Part shown: in pieces, positions 25,388-34,570 of the stretch | Numbering within the stretch: position 1 is the first letter of the stretch | How the letters are laid out: each line of letters opens with the position of its first letter | Assembly: GCF_042434395.1 (NCBI RefSeq) | Contig: NZ_JBHLTP010000009.1 | Span: 1-64,000 of the forward strand | DNA: 64,000 nt | Direction of reading: 5' to 3' | Source of the DNA: Pontibacillus salicampi | GTDB taxonomy: Bacteria; Bacillota; Bacilli; Bacillales; BH030062 | The notes under the pieces: model-generated | Seen by the model: the letters and a program-made list of their open reading frames with translations, nothing else | The model's database searches: none | Told to the model about the DNA's origin: nothing | Made by a program: the position numbers and the translations under genes

Positions 25388-25879
25388 CTAGGAAATAATT
25401 ATTTTTCGGATTCCCTTAATTGGATTATCTTGATTTGTCCCGTCTAAATAGTATAAGTGTACAGGACCTTCCTCTTGAATGGGTTTTCCATCTTTGGCAA
25501 ACAATAATGCTGCTTGTTGTAGTTGCTCTAGGGAAATCGTTTCAGAATGTTTTTCTGTCTCTAGAGTCGCCTCCACTGCATTCTCTTTTATGGAGGCATG
25601 TTCAAGGAAATGATAAAGGGGCATTACATACGTTCCTTCTAAAATCTTCTTCTTGTCAAAGGTTGAGATACTTTTATTTACGGGAGGATCTAGCTTCTGC
25701 TGATATACTCCTCTATCCCAAATTTGAGCTTGTTTCTTCAATTCATCTTCTTCTGCTTGTTGACGGGAATGATTAGATGTGAACGCTTCCGAAAAATCAA
25801 TTTTTCTATCATCGAATATCCAGACGGTTGGGTCCAGCGTAATGGTATAGTGTACATTTCCTGTCAGTTGAATGACCAT
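25388..25879 (-). CDS. ylaL: YlaL-like protein
   Basis: A 163-residue soluble protein in the ylaL position, function unknown. It opens MVIQLTGNVHYTITLDPTVWIFDDRKIDF and continues with a charged middle region; length fits B. subtilis YlaL (about 157). ATG 25879 is chosen because AAGGAAGGATG precedes it; an upstream frame start at 25918 would add 13 residues before this match. Confidence 0.8.
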   Translation of the reverse strand: MVIQLTGNVHYTITLDPTVWIFDDRKIDFSEAFTSNHSRQQAEEDELKKQAQIWDRGVYQQKLDPPVNKSISTFDKKKILEGTYVMPLYHFLEHASIKENAVEATLETEKHSETISLEQLQQAALLFAKDGKPIQEEGPVHLYYLDGTNQDNPIKGIRKIIIS

Positions 25880-25964
25880 ATTACGACATCCTTCCTTGGT
25901 AAAAAATAGAGTCTGCACCTAGTATATCGAACAATTGCTGGTTGTGCATTAAGGAGGAATCATA

Positions 25965-26897
25965 TTGCAAAAAAAAATAACTCAACATCAACTAGAGGAA
26001 TGGCTAGAGCATGTGGAACCATTTACACAGTTGGGAAGAGTCCCAGACTATATCCCCGCATTGGCAAAGCAAAGCCCGGATAATATAGCAATCAGTGTTG
26101 TTTATAAAAATGGGGAGTGTGTAAAAGCAGGGAACTTAAATCACACCTTTACCTTACAAAGTATCTCAAAGGTAATTGCCCTAGGACTTGCTTTAATGGA
26201 CAAGGGGGAGGACTTTGTGTTTGCTAAGGTTGGGATGGAGCCAACAGGTGATCCCTTCCATTCCATTGCAAAACTGGAAACCACTAACCCCTCTAAGCCA
26301 TTGAACCCAATGATCAATGCAGGAGCGTTGGCAGTAACAGATATGATAGAAGGCTCCAACCCAAATGAGAAAATTGGGAGACTTTTATCATTTGTACACG
26401 ATTTAGCTGGAGACAATTCGATTGAAATCGATATGGAAGTGGCGGAGTCAGAATTTGAAACGGCTTATCTGAATCGTTCCCTAGGCTTTTTCATGAAACA
26501 AACAGGCATAGTGGAAGGCGACGTGGAAGAGTTGCTCACTACCTATACAAGACAATGCTCTATTGATGTTAATATCCAACAGCTGGCTCGTATAGGGGCT
26601 GTATTTGCTAACGAAGGGAAGGACCTAGAAACAGGGAGACAAATTATCCCTCAACATCTAGCTCGAATTTGTAAGACGTTTATGGTAACATGTGGGATGT
26701 ACGATGCATCCGGAGCATTTGCTATTCGTGTTGGAATTCCAGCTAAGAGTGGAGTTTCAGGAGCGATAATGGGATCCCATAATGATTTTGGCGGAATAGC
26801 CGTTTATGGAGCAGCCCTTGATGAAAAGGGGAATAGCGTAGTAGGATTGCAATTATTAGAAATTTTATCAAGCCGGTTGGATCTGTCCATTTTTTAG
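25965..26897 (+). CDS. glsA: Glutaminase
   Basis: Hydrolyses glutamine to glutamate and ammonia. The serine-beta-lactamase-like fold is shown by the catalytic SxxK Ser66-Ile-Ser-Lys69 in FTLQSISKV, the conserved NPMINAGALAVTDM and CGMYDASGAFAIRVGIPAKSGVSGAI. 310 residues, typical. The start is TTG 25965 with AAGGAGGAATC upstream. It occupies the ylaM (glsA2) position between ylaL and ylaN. An alternative would be another amidase, but the motifs are diagnostic. Confidence 0.93.
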   Translation: MQKKITQHQLEEWLEHVEPFTQLGRVPDYIPALAKQSPDNIAISVVYKNGECVKAGNLNHTFTLQSISKVIALGLALMDKGEDFVFAKVGMEPTGDPFHSIAKLETTNPSKPLNPMINAGALAVTDMIEGSNPNEKIGRLLSFVHDLAGDNSIEIDMEVAESEFETAYLNRSLGFFMKQTGIVEGDVEELLTTYTRQCSIDVNIQQLARIGAVFANEGKDLETGRQIIPQHLARICKTFMVTCGMYDASGAFAIRVGIPAKSGVSGAIMGSHNDFGGIAVYGAALDEKGNSVVGLQLLEILSSRLDLSIF

Positions 26898-26986
26898 TGG
26901 AAGGCAAGCAGATTGCATCTTGCATTTTTGCCTGCAAACCGCTAATATAAATACAAGAAAGTCTGTTTTTATCGGAGGGGATTACC

Positions 26987-27268
26987 GTGTCATCTGAAGT
27001 AGCGATCGATCATCGCCAACAAGCATATGCCCTTCTAAAGGCCGATGCGGAAAAAATAGCAAGACTTATTCGGGTTCAGATGGATAATTTAACTATGCCG
27101 CAATGCCCTCTATATGAAGAGGTTCTCGATACACAAATGTTCGGACTATCTCGGGAAATTGATTTTGCGGTTCGATTAAATCTAGTAGATGAAGCGGACG
27201 GCAAGAAGCTTCTCGAGAATTTAGAACAAGAATTAAATGCGCTGCACGAAGCATCTCAGAATTCTTGA
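26987..27268 (+). CDS. ylaN: UPF0358 protein YlaN
   Basis: A 93-residue acidic helical protein of the UPF0358 family. In B. subtilis and S. aureus YlaN has been reported to bind Fe(II) and relieve Fur repression, which would make it an iron-sensing partner of Fur. Family match is clear from NLTMPQCPLYEEVLDTQMFGLSREIDFAVRL. Start GTG 26987 with TCGGAGGGG. Position before ftsW is as in B. subtilis. Confidence 0.9.
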   Translation: MSSEVAIDHRQQAYALLKADAEKIARLIRVQMDNLTMPQCPLYEEVLDTQMFGLSREIDFAVRLNLVDEADGKKLLENLEQELNALHEASQNS

Positions 27269-27273
27269 TTATG

Positions 27274-27314
27274 AAACTCAAATTACACCTCGTGGTGATA
27301 ATTTGAGTTTTTTT
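27274..27314 (+). terminator. Terminator of ylaN
   Basis: A 12-bp stem AAACTCAAATTA/TAATTTGAGTTT with an inner CACC-TCGT-GGTG stem and a T run. Confidence 0.9.
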
Positions 27315-27558
27315 GCATTTGCAGTCCTTTAGACCAAATGCCCTGCATTTCTGTAAAAGGATAGTAAGGAGGGATGGGAAGCTGAAATATTGTGCGATAT
27401 TTTGCCTATATTAAAAAAAATCAAAGGAAAAGAAGGAATTTCCCCTCTTTTTCTAGTAAAACATAGAAGAGGAATTGTGTCCTTACATAAATAGATTATA
27501 ACAACGTAGAATAATAGGTTATCGAATAAAGATAGTCTAACAAGAGGATGAATAATCG

Positions 27559-28788
27559 ATGAGAAAATTATTTAAAGAGTTTGATTTCACATTAATATTT
27601 GCACCACTTGCATTAACCGCGTTTGGAGTAGTAATGATTTACAGTGCCTCCATGGTATATGGAGTAGTGAAATTTGACGTATCAAGTGATTATTATTTAA
27701 TGAAACAATTACAATGGGTTGTATTAGGGATTATCGCATTTGTAATTGCCATGTACTTTCCTTACCAGAAATATCAAAAGCTCATGCCACTCATGATGCT
27801 ATTTATTTTAGGCAGTTTAACGTTAGTTTTATTTATTGGCAGTAATAAAGGGAACGCCAATTCATGGTTTGATTTTGGGCCGTTTAGCTTTCAGCCGGCA
27901 GAGCTTTCAAAGATAGGTTTAATCATGTATTTAGCCTCGGTACTTTCTAAAAAACAAGCTTATATCAATCATTTCACAAAGGCAGTTTTACCTCCAATCG
28001 TGTTAACTATAATTGTCCTTGCTTTAATTGGTATTCAACCTGATATTGGTACAGCAGCGATTATCTTTTTAATGGCCTGTACTGTTATTTTAAGCTCCGG
28101 TATTCGGTTTAGACATATATTCTTACTCGGTATCACAGGGGCATTATTACTTATAATTGCCATTCCCAATATGAGCTCAACGGAAAGGATTTCTCGTTTT
28201 ACTGGTGCCTATCAGCCATTTAACGCACCTGATGCTGATGGCTATCATTTAATTCAATCATATATTGCAATTGGAACTGGTGGTATTACAGGTGAAGGAT
28301 TAGGTCAAAGTGTTCAGAAGCTTGGTTATTTATTAGAACCCCACACTGACTTTATAATGGCCGTAATTGCAGAAGAATTAGGGGCTCTCGGAGTTTCCAT
28401 TGTACTAGGATTATTGTTGTTACTCGTACTTAGAGGGTTGTATGTTGCTAGAAAATGTAAAGATGCTTTTGGTAGTTTACTAGCTATAGGAATTTCTTCA
28501 ATGATTGGCATTCAAGCGTTTATTAACTTAGGCGCAATAAGCGGAGTACTACCGATTACTGGAGTTCCGCTTCCATTTATTAGTTATGGAGGTTCTTCGT
28601 TAATTGTCTTACTGGCATCTGTTGGGATCTTAAATAATATTGCCAAACAGACTAAGTTAACGGAAGACTACACATATACCAAAGAAACATCAAATGAAGA
28701 GACTATGAATTCAAGCATTGGAAACAGTCGTACACAACCTAAAGGAGGAAAATCATGGGTCAACGCAAGGAAATCAATAAGGTACTAG
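27559..28788 (+). CDS. ftsW: Lipid II polymerase FtsW (SEDS)
   Basis: Septal peptidoglycan polymerase of the SEDS family, working with a class B penicillin-binding protein at the division site. 409 residues and about ten membrane helices. Visible features: GVVMIYSASMVYG in TM1, FDFGPFSFQPAELSKIG with the essential Asp-Gln region, the extracellular HLIQSYIAIGTGGITGEGLG and PHTDFIMAVIAEELG, and the C-terminal ITGVPLPFISYGGSS. ATG with AAGAGGATGA. Its last 34 bases overlap pycA, so the two are probably co-transcribed, as in B. subtilis order. No own promoter beyond the 240-base upstream gap can be identified. Confidence 0.94.
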   Translation: MRKLFKEFDFTLIFAPLALTAFGVVMIYSASMVYGVVKFDVSSDYYLMKQLQWVVLGIIAFVIAMYFPYQKYQKLMPLMMLFILGSLTLVLFIGSNKGNANSWFDFGPFSFQPAELSKIGLIMYLASVLSKKQAYINHFTKAVLPPIVLTIIVLALIGIQPDIGTAAIIFLMACTVILSSGIRFRHIFLLGITGALLLIIAIPNMSSTERISRFTGAYQPFNAPDADGYHLIQSYIAIGTGGITGEGLGQSVQKLGYLLEPHTDFIMAVIAEELGALGVSIVLGLLLLLVLRGLYVARKCKDAFGSLLAIGISSMIGIQAFINLGAISGVLPITGVPLPFISYGGSSLIVLLASVGILNNIAKQTKLTEDYTYTKETSNEETMNSSIGNSRTQPKGGKSWVNARKSIRY

Positions 28789-31700
28789 TAGCGAACAGAG
28801 GAGAAATTGCTATCCGAGTATTCCGTGCCTGTACTGAACTAAACATTCGTACAGTCGCGGTCTATTCTAAAGAAGATAGTGGTTCTTATCATCGCTATAA
28901 AGCAGATGAGGCTTATTTAGTAGGAGAAGGAAAGAAACCGATTGATGCGTACCTGGATATTGAAGGCATTATTGACGTTGCAAAATCTGTAGGAGTGGAC
29001 GCAATCCATCCGGGTTACGGATTCTTGTCAGAAAACATACACTTTGCACGCAGATGCGAAGAAGAGGGGATAAACTTTATAGGCCCCACAAGTGAACACT
29101 TACATATGTTTGGTGATAAGGTTAAGGCTCGGTATCAGGCAATTGAAGCCAACATACCTGTTATCCCTGGTAGTGATGGTCCAGTAGCTACCCTTGAAGA
29201 AGTGAGGGATTTTGGCAAACAGCATGGTTATCCAATAATAATAAAAGCCTCCTTAGGTGGCGGAGGTAGAGGTATGAGAATTGTACGCAGTGAAGAAGCA
29301 CTAGCGGATTCTTATGACCGTGCCAAGTCGGAAGCTAAGGCAGCCTTTGGCAGTGATGAAGTTTATGTCGAGAAATTAGTAGAAAATCCGAAGCATATTG
29401 AGGTGCAGATTTTAGGAGACGTGGATGGCAACATAGTGCACCTGTATGAACGTGATTGCTCCGTTCAGCGTCGTCATCAAAAAGTGGTAGAGGTTGCTCC
29501 TAGTGTCTCCCTCCCAGATGGTATGAGGGAAGAAATTTGTGATGCAGCTGTCCAATTAATGAACAATGTACAATATGTCAATGCAGGAACAGTAGAATTT
29601 CTAGTATCCGGTAATGAATTTTATTTTATTGAGGTAAATCCTCGCGTACAAGTGGAGCATACCATTACTGAGTTAATTACCGGTATTGATATCGTACAAG
29701 CACAAATTATGATAGCAGAAGGCTATAACCTATACGAGCAGCCACTTGGAATACCTCATCAGGAGGATATTAAGACTCATGGTTTTGCGATACAATCACG
29801 AGTAACGACGGAGGACCCTCTTAATAATTTTATGCCAGATACAGGGAAAATCATGGCCTATCGAACTGGCGGAGGTTTTGGAGTGCGGTTGGATGCCGGT
29901 AATGGGTTCCAGGGTGCCGTAATATCTCCATTCTATGATTCCTTACTTGTTAAAGTGTCCACCTGGGCACTTAGCTTTGAACAGGCAGCAAATAAAATGG
30001 TTAGAAATTTAAAGGAGTTTCGTATTCGCGGAATTAAAACCAACATACCGTTTCTTGAAAACGTTATCTTGCATCCGAAATTTTTAAATGGCAAGTACGA
30101 CACAACATTCATTGATCAGTCTCCAGAATTGTTTGTGTTCCCAAAGCGTAAAGACAGAGGAACCAAAATGCTTACCTATATTGCAAGTACTACGCTGAAT
30201 GGATTCCAGGGCGCTGAAAACAAGAAAAAACCAGCATTGCCTAAAGCTCGTATGCCACACGTTGACCATAATATAGAGGTGCATAAAGGAACAAAGCAGC
30301 TCTTGGATGAGCAAGGCCCTGAAGCAGTAGCGGAGTGGTTAAAGCAGCAAAATGAAGTGCTTTATACGGATACGACCTTTCGGGATGCTCACCAATCATT
30401 ATTGGCCACTAGAGTTCGATCTAAAGATTTAGAGCAAATTGCTGAGCCAACTGCTAAATTACTACCTAACCTGTTTTCTGTTGAAATGTGGGGCGGTGCG
30501 ACATTTGACGTTTCCTACCGTTTCTTGAAGGAGGACCCTTGGCAGCGTTTAATTCATTTAAGAGAAAAGATGCCAAATGTCCTGTTCCAAATGTTGCTAA
30601 GAGCAAGCAATGCAGTAGGGTATAAAAACTATCCAGACAATTTAATTAAAGAATTTGTTGAGAAGAGCAGCCAGGCTGGTATAGATGTCTTCAGAATCTT
30701 CGACAGCCTCAACTGGGTAAAAGGGATGACGCTTGCCATTGATTCCGTTCGCAACAATAATAAGATTGCAGAGGCAGCCATTTGCTATACAGGAGATATA
30801 TTGGACTCTTCTCGTCCGAAATATGATCTTGCCTACTATAAAAGCATGGCAAAGGAACTGGAGCAAGCAGGATCCCATATATTAGGCATTAAAGATATGG
30901 CAGGCTTATTAAAACCGGAAGCTGCATATCAGCTCATATCCACTCTGAAGGAATCTGTAGACATTCCAATCCATTTGCACACGCATGATACAAGCGGAAA
31001 TGGAATATTTACTTATGCTAGAGCAATAGAAGCAGGTGTAGATGCAGTTGATGTTTCAGCAAGCACTATGTCAGGCCTTACATCGCAGCCAAGTGCAACT
31101 AGTCTATGGTATGCGCTTGCTGGAAGTGAGAGGCAGCCTCAAATGGATATCAAAGCATACGAGGAACTTGGTCAATACTGGCATGATGTGAGAAGCTATT
31201 ATCATGACTTTGAAAGCGGTATGGTGGCCCCTAATTCAGAAGTATATGAACACGAAATGCCTGGAGGTCAATATAGTAATTTACAGCAGCAAGCTAAAGC
31301 AGTGGGGTTAGAGGATAAATGGGATGAAGTAAAAAAGATGTACCGCCGAGTGAATGACATGTTTGGTGATATCGTTAAGGTAACTCCATCCTCTAAAGTA
31401 GTAGGGGATATGGCTTTATTTATGGTTCAAAATGGCTTAAATGAAGATGATGTATATGAGCAAGGGGATTCGATTGACTTCCCTGATTCTGTTATTGAAT
31501 TTTTTGAAGGATATCTAGGTCAGCCATATGAAGGTTTCCCTCAAGAATTACAGCGAATCATATTAAAGGGGAGAAAGCCTGTCTCAGAACGACCTGGAGA
31601 GCTAATGCCACCTGTAGACTTTAAGGAATTAAAAGAATCATTGTTCCATAAGTTGGACAGGCAAGTAACAAGCTTTGATATGATTACGTATGCACTATAT

Positions 31701-32198
31701 CCGAAAGTGTTTATGGATTACCATCAATTTTATGAGCAGTATGGAGATATGTCTGTGCTTGACACTCTTACATTCTTTTACGGTATGCGGTTAGGGGAAG
31801 AAATTGAAGTAGAAATTGAACAAGGTAAAACGTTAATCGTTAAGCTAGTTTCCATCGGAGAGGCTCAACCAGATGGAACAAGGGTTGTCTACTTTGAGTT
31901 AAATGGTCAACCAAGGGAAGTGGTAGTTAAGGATGAGAACATCCAGTCTACTATAGAGGAAAGACCTAAAGCAGATAAATCGAATGACCGTCACATCGGT
32001 GCTACCATGCCGGGTACTGTCGTGAAAGTCATTGCTGAGGATGGGGAGAAAGTAAACAAAGGTGATCATATTATGATTACGGAGGCAATGAAAATGGAAA
32101 CCACTGTACAGGCACCTTATGAGGGAACAGTCAAAAAAATGCACGTAAAAAATGGAGAAGCTATACATGTCGGGGATTTATTAGTGGAATTTGAATAA
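28755..32198 (+). CDS. pycA: Pyruvate carboxylase
   Basis: Carboxylates pyruvate to oxaloacetate, replenishing the TCA cycle. The 1147-residue polypeptide contains, in order: a biotin carboxylase domain (about 1-450, ATP-grasp with KASLGGGGRGMRIV), a HMGL-like carboxyltransferase domain (about 530-800, DTTFRDAHQSLLATRVR, metal-binding HLHTHDTSG), the PYC central domain, and a C-terminal biotinyl domain with EAMKM, biotinylated Lys1113. ATG 28755 with AAAGGAGG placed inside ftsW. Transcript ends at the hairpin at 32209. In many bacilli its activity needs acetyl-CoA. Confidence 0.97.
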   Translation: MGQRKEINKVLVANRGEIAIRVFRACTELNIRTVAVYSKEDSGSYHRYKADEAYLVGEGKKPIDAYLDIEGIIDVAKSVGVDAIHPGYGFLSENIHFARRCEEEGINFIGPTSEHLHMFGDKVKARYQAIEANIPVIPGSDGPVATLEEVRDFGKQHGYPIIIKASLGGGGRGMRIVRSEEALADSYDRAKSEAKAAFGSDEVYVEKLVENPKHIEVQILGDVDGNIVHLYERDCSVQRRHQKVVEVAPSVSLPDGMREEICDAAVQLMNNVQYVNAGTVEFLVSGNEFYFIEVNPRVQVEHTITELITGIDIVQAQIMIAEGYNLYEQPLGIPHQEDIKTHGFAIQSRVTTEDPLNNFMPDTGKIMAYRTGGGFGVRLDAGNGFQGAVISPFYDSLLVKVSTWALSFEQAANKMVRNLKEFRIRGIKTNIPFLENVILHPKFLNGKYDTTFIDQSPELFVFPKRKDRGTKMLTYIASTTLNGFQGAENKKKPALPKARMPHVDHNIEVHKGTKQLLDEQGPEAVAEWLKQQNEVLYTDTTFRDAHQSLLATRVRSKDLEQIAEPTAKLLPNLFSVEMWGGATFDVSYRFLKEDPWQRLIHLREKMPNVLFQMLLRASNAVGYKNYPDNLIKEFVEKSSQAGIDVFRIFDSLNWVKGMTLAIDSVRNNNKIAEAAICYTGDILDSSRPKYDLAYYKSMAKELEQAGSHILGIKDMAGLLKPEAAYQLISTLKESVDIPIHLHTHDTSGNGIFTYARAIEAGVDAVDVSASTMSGLTSQPSATSLWYALAGSERQPQMDIKAYEELGQYWHDVRSYYHDFESGMVAPNSEVYEHEMPGGQYSNLQQQAKAVGLEDKWDEVKKMYRRVNDMFGDIVKVTPSSKVVGDMALFMVQNGLNEDDVYEQGDSIDFPDSVIEFFEGYLGQPYEGFPQELQRIILKGRKPVSERPGELMPPVDFKELKESLFHKLDRQVTSFDMITYALYPKVFMDYHQFYEQYGDMSVLDTLTFFYGMRLGEEIEVEIEQGKTLIVKLVSIGEAQPDGTRVVYFELNGQPREVVVKDENIQSTIEERPKADKSNDRHIGATMPGTVVKVIAEDGEKVNKGDHIMITEAMKMETTVQAPYEGTVKKMHVKNGEAIHVGDLLVEFE

Positions 32199-32208
32199 GT
32201 TCAAGGAG

Positions 32209-32240
32209 AAAAGAAGACATCATTTAGGTGTCTTCTTTTT
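32209..32240. terminator. Terminator of pycA
   Basis: AAAAGAAGACA pairs with TGTCTTCTTTT around a nine-base loop, followed by T residues. A T run also exists on the other strand, so it may act in both directions. Confidence 0.85.
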
Positions 32241-32536
32241 CTATTTTCTTTATTGATGGCTTATGTTGTATTGAGGGAATAGAGGAATACATGATGCTGA
32301 ATTAGTACAAGCGAAGAAGTTGTTGATAGGGCCAGAATCACTCCGATTACACAACCCCACATGAGCTGTACTTTCACACTAAAATTTCTCATCATTAAAA
32401 AGGTACCTACCTATCAACAATATGCATAAAGATTTTTCGTAAGGTGACAGAATATGTTTATATCAAACGATGCAGAACACTTGTTCTTGTTTGTTGGATA
32501 GTGTACACTACATATATATAATAGGAGGCTGATGAA
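32241..32536. other. Intergenic stretch pycA to VOC gene
   Basis: Apart from the 44-residue ORF on the minus strand, I see no gene here. A TATATATAATAGGAGG stretch just before the VOC gene supplies an AT-rich promoter-like element and its ribosome site. Confidence 0.45.
32261..32395 (-). CDS. Possible 44-residue single-helix membrane protein
   Basis: A short ORF in the 338-base gap between pycA and the VOC gene. It begins MMRNFSVKVQ and has a central hydrophobic helix (CVIGVILALSTTSSLVLI). An AGGTAGG sequence lies about 15 bases before the ATG. Without homologues it could be chance, but a clear positively charged N-terminus plus helix is the usual layout of small membrane proteins. Confidence 0.35.
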   Translation of the reverse strand: MMRNFSVKVQLMWGCVIGVILALSTTSSLVLIQHHVFLYSLNTT

Positions 32537-32935
32537 ATGGCAAATCTCTATCCATATTTATTTTCTACTAATGCAAGAGAGCAAGCAGCATTTTATGCAG
32601 AAGCGCTAAATGGGGAAATTCGTAGTATTCAAACGTTTGAAGAAGCCCCAGGAACAGACGATGCATTGCACGACAAAGTTATGCACCTTGTGCTTCAGGC
32701 AGCGGGGCAAACCTTCTTCATGGCAGATGATGTCGCTTCGGATAAAGTGAAGGGGACTAACTTGGATTTGACTTTAGAGTTTGAACAAGAAGAAGATGCA
32801 AGAATGGCTTTTAATGGATTATCACAAGGTGGAAGCATCTTAATGCCTTTTGAGAAAATGTTTTGGGGAGCTATGTTTGGCAGGGTAGAGGATCGGTATG
32901 GAGTTAGATGGCAAATTAGTACAGTTCAATCTTAA
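32537..32935 (+). CDS. VOC-family protein (PhnB/glyoxalase-like)
   Basis: A 132-residue protein of the vicinal-oxygen-chelate fold, PhnB-like subgroup. Seen: YLFSTNAREQAAFYAEALNG opening, the VMHLVLQAAGQTFFMADD strand, and the WGAMFGRVEDRYGVRWQI ending usual for PhnB proteins. These often bind a metal but many have no known substrate. ATG with ATAGGAGGCTG upstream; monocistronic. Confidence 0.82.
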   Translation: MANLYPYLFSTNAREQAAFYAEALNGEIRSIQTFEEAPGTDDALHDKVMHLVLQAAGQTFFMADDVASDKVKGTNLDLTLEFEQEEDARMAFNGLSQGGSILMPFEKMFWGAMFGRVEDRYGVRWQISTVQS

Positions 32936-33011
32936 GGGCATGTGCTTACATGTTGATATAGTTTACGTACTGATTAAGAAGACTTATTTTCCATTACAGA
33001 GATTTAGCTGA

Positions 33012-33056
33012 TAAAAAAGTAAAGCCGTGCTACTCTTTTAGTAGCACGGCTTTACT
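33012..33056 (-). terminator. Terminator of ctaA
   Basis: A 16-bp perfect stem (33019-33034 with 33041-33056). On the minus strand it is followed by TTTTTTAT, so it serves ctaA, which ends at 33079. Confidence 0.92.
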
Positions 33057-33078
33057 GGTACCCCTTATTTTAAAGGTA

Positions 33079-34005
33079 TCATTCTCTTTTCGTCTCTTTT
33101 TCATAGCGGGCACTTCTTGAGGATAGGAGCATGAAATAACTACATATACCAAAGAAACAGGCAACGATAAGAGCGTGTAATAGTGCAATGCCAAGATTCA
33201 ATTTAGTAACGATAATCATAGCGCCTAAAAAGACTTGGATGACTAGTAACAATAATGCAGCTGTCCAGCCACCGCGCATGACCTTGCTTGTTTTATATTT
33301 TTTCATGACTTTAATAAAAAGGATAATTACCCAAATGAATAATATTGCAGCTGCTAATCTATGGCCCATCTGAGCCCACTGATGGAAATTGTAGCTTCCA
33401 AAAGCAAATGGAGATCCATTGTTACAGAATGGCCATCCTCCACAGACCAGACTGGCATCTATATGTCTTACAAGGGCTCCCGTATAGGTCATTAGAAGGG
33501 TATATATAGACAAGGCATAGATTTGCATTCTCATTCCTTTATCAATATATAAAGACCGGGCATCGAATTTCTTGTCTACTTCAAAGATTAACAATGTCAG
33601 TACTAAAATGGATGCAAAGGATATTAAAGATATTCCGAAATGCATGGCCAGCACAAAGTCAGATTGTCCCCATTTCACTGCAGCTGCCCCTATTAGTCCC
33701 TGTAATACAAGGAAAAATACGGACAATAGTGCAAGCAATTTGGTTTCTCTGATATGTCCTATTTTACGCCAGGATAAAACCGCCAATATGAGTACTAGAA
33801 AGCCGACACCACCAGATACTAGGCGGTGGCTTAATTCTATTATTAACTCGAAAGTAATTTCCGATGGTAAGATTTGTCCATGACACAACGGCCAACTATC
33901 TCCGCAGCCCATTCCTGATTCTGTCTTGGTCACTAATGCTCCACCTATCAATACAAAAAGCATACCCAGGCTACATAAGACGGCTACTGTTTTTAATAAT
34001 TTCAA
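33079..34005 (-). CDS. ctaA: Heme A synthase
   Basis: Oxidises the C8 methyl group of heme O to make heme A for cytochrome oxidase. A membrane protein of 308 residues with about eight helices. Visible: LIGGALVTKTESGMGCGDSWPLCHG with the paired loop cysteines, ELSHRLVSGG and QMGHRLAAA histidine motifs that bind heme, and ALVRHIDASLVCGGWPFC with a second cysteine pair. The start TTG 34005 (MKLLKTVAVL) is chosen because GGGGTGAATATA precedes it and the B. subtilis protein begins similarly; an ATG at 34023 would add six residues. Divergent from ctaB, as in B. subtilis. Confidence 0.92.
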   Translation of the reverse strand: MKLLKTVAVLCSLGMLFVLIGGALVTKTESGMGCGDSWPLCHGQILPSEITFELIIELSHRLVSGGVGFLVLILAVLSWRKIGHIRETKLLALLSVFFLVLQGLIGAAAVKWGQSDFVLAMHFGISLISFASILVLTLLIFEVDKKFDARSLYIDKGMRMQIYALSIYTLLMTYTGALVRHIDASLVCGGWPFCNNGSPFAFGSYNFHQWAQMGHRLAAAILFIWVIILFIKVMKKYKTSKVMRGGWTAALLLLVIQVFLGAMIIVTKLNLGIALLHALIVACFFGICSYFMLLSSRSARYEKETKRE

Positions 34006-34570
34006 TATATTCACCCCACTCATTTACCTGAGGAACTAGATACATATTAATATAAGAGAAGGAAAACGTCCAATCTTATTCAAGCATGTCACCAAATCGA
34101 CACAAAAGTGGAATGTTCTTTGTACTAAAGTAATCGGTATTTTGAACGTTAAATGAATGAAGGTATTCAATTTAATGAAAGAAAGTATAAAAAAACCTTG
34201 CAATAATACGGGTTGTTTGCTAGAAATATATAGGAGGTTTGTCCATTTTCGAATTCATTTAGACTGTATGTGAAATATTTGTGAAACTTTATTTTGTATA
34301 ACTCAACTCATTTACTCCGATTATAGTAATGACAGAGAATGGAACAATGCCGCAATTGTCGAAAATTCGCAGAATGAAATAGATAGATAAGAAATAACAT
34401 GATACAATGTACAAGACTTAATCTGTAATTTGTAGACAATAAAGCAATCTATAAAGTTCATAAAGATGTCACACAAACACCCTCCATATATGAAATAAGT
34501 GTGAGGTATAATGGTAGTGCGGAGTGTTAAGGCTTCGTGAGGATTTGCTGAAGGAGGAGAGTTGAGAGCT
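34006..34570. promoter_or_regulatory. Divergent regulatory region ctaA-ctaB with ResD-like boxes
   Basis: About 565 bases without a gene. Two direct repeats TATGTGAAA (34267-34275) and TTTGTGAAA (34278-34286), 11 bases apart, match the ResD box TTTGTGAAT closely. A third, weaker one is TTTGTGTGA on the minus strand at 34477-34469. A TATAAT at 34507-34512 sits ahead of ctaB. In B. subtilis ResD controls this intergenic region. Exact promoters are not decided. Confidence 0.6.
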
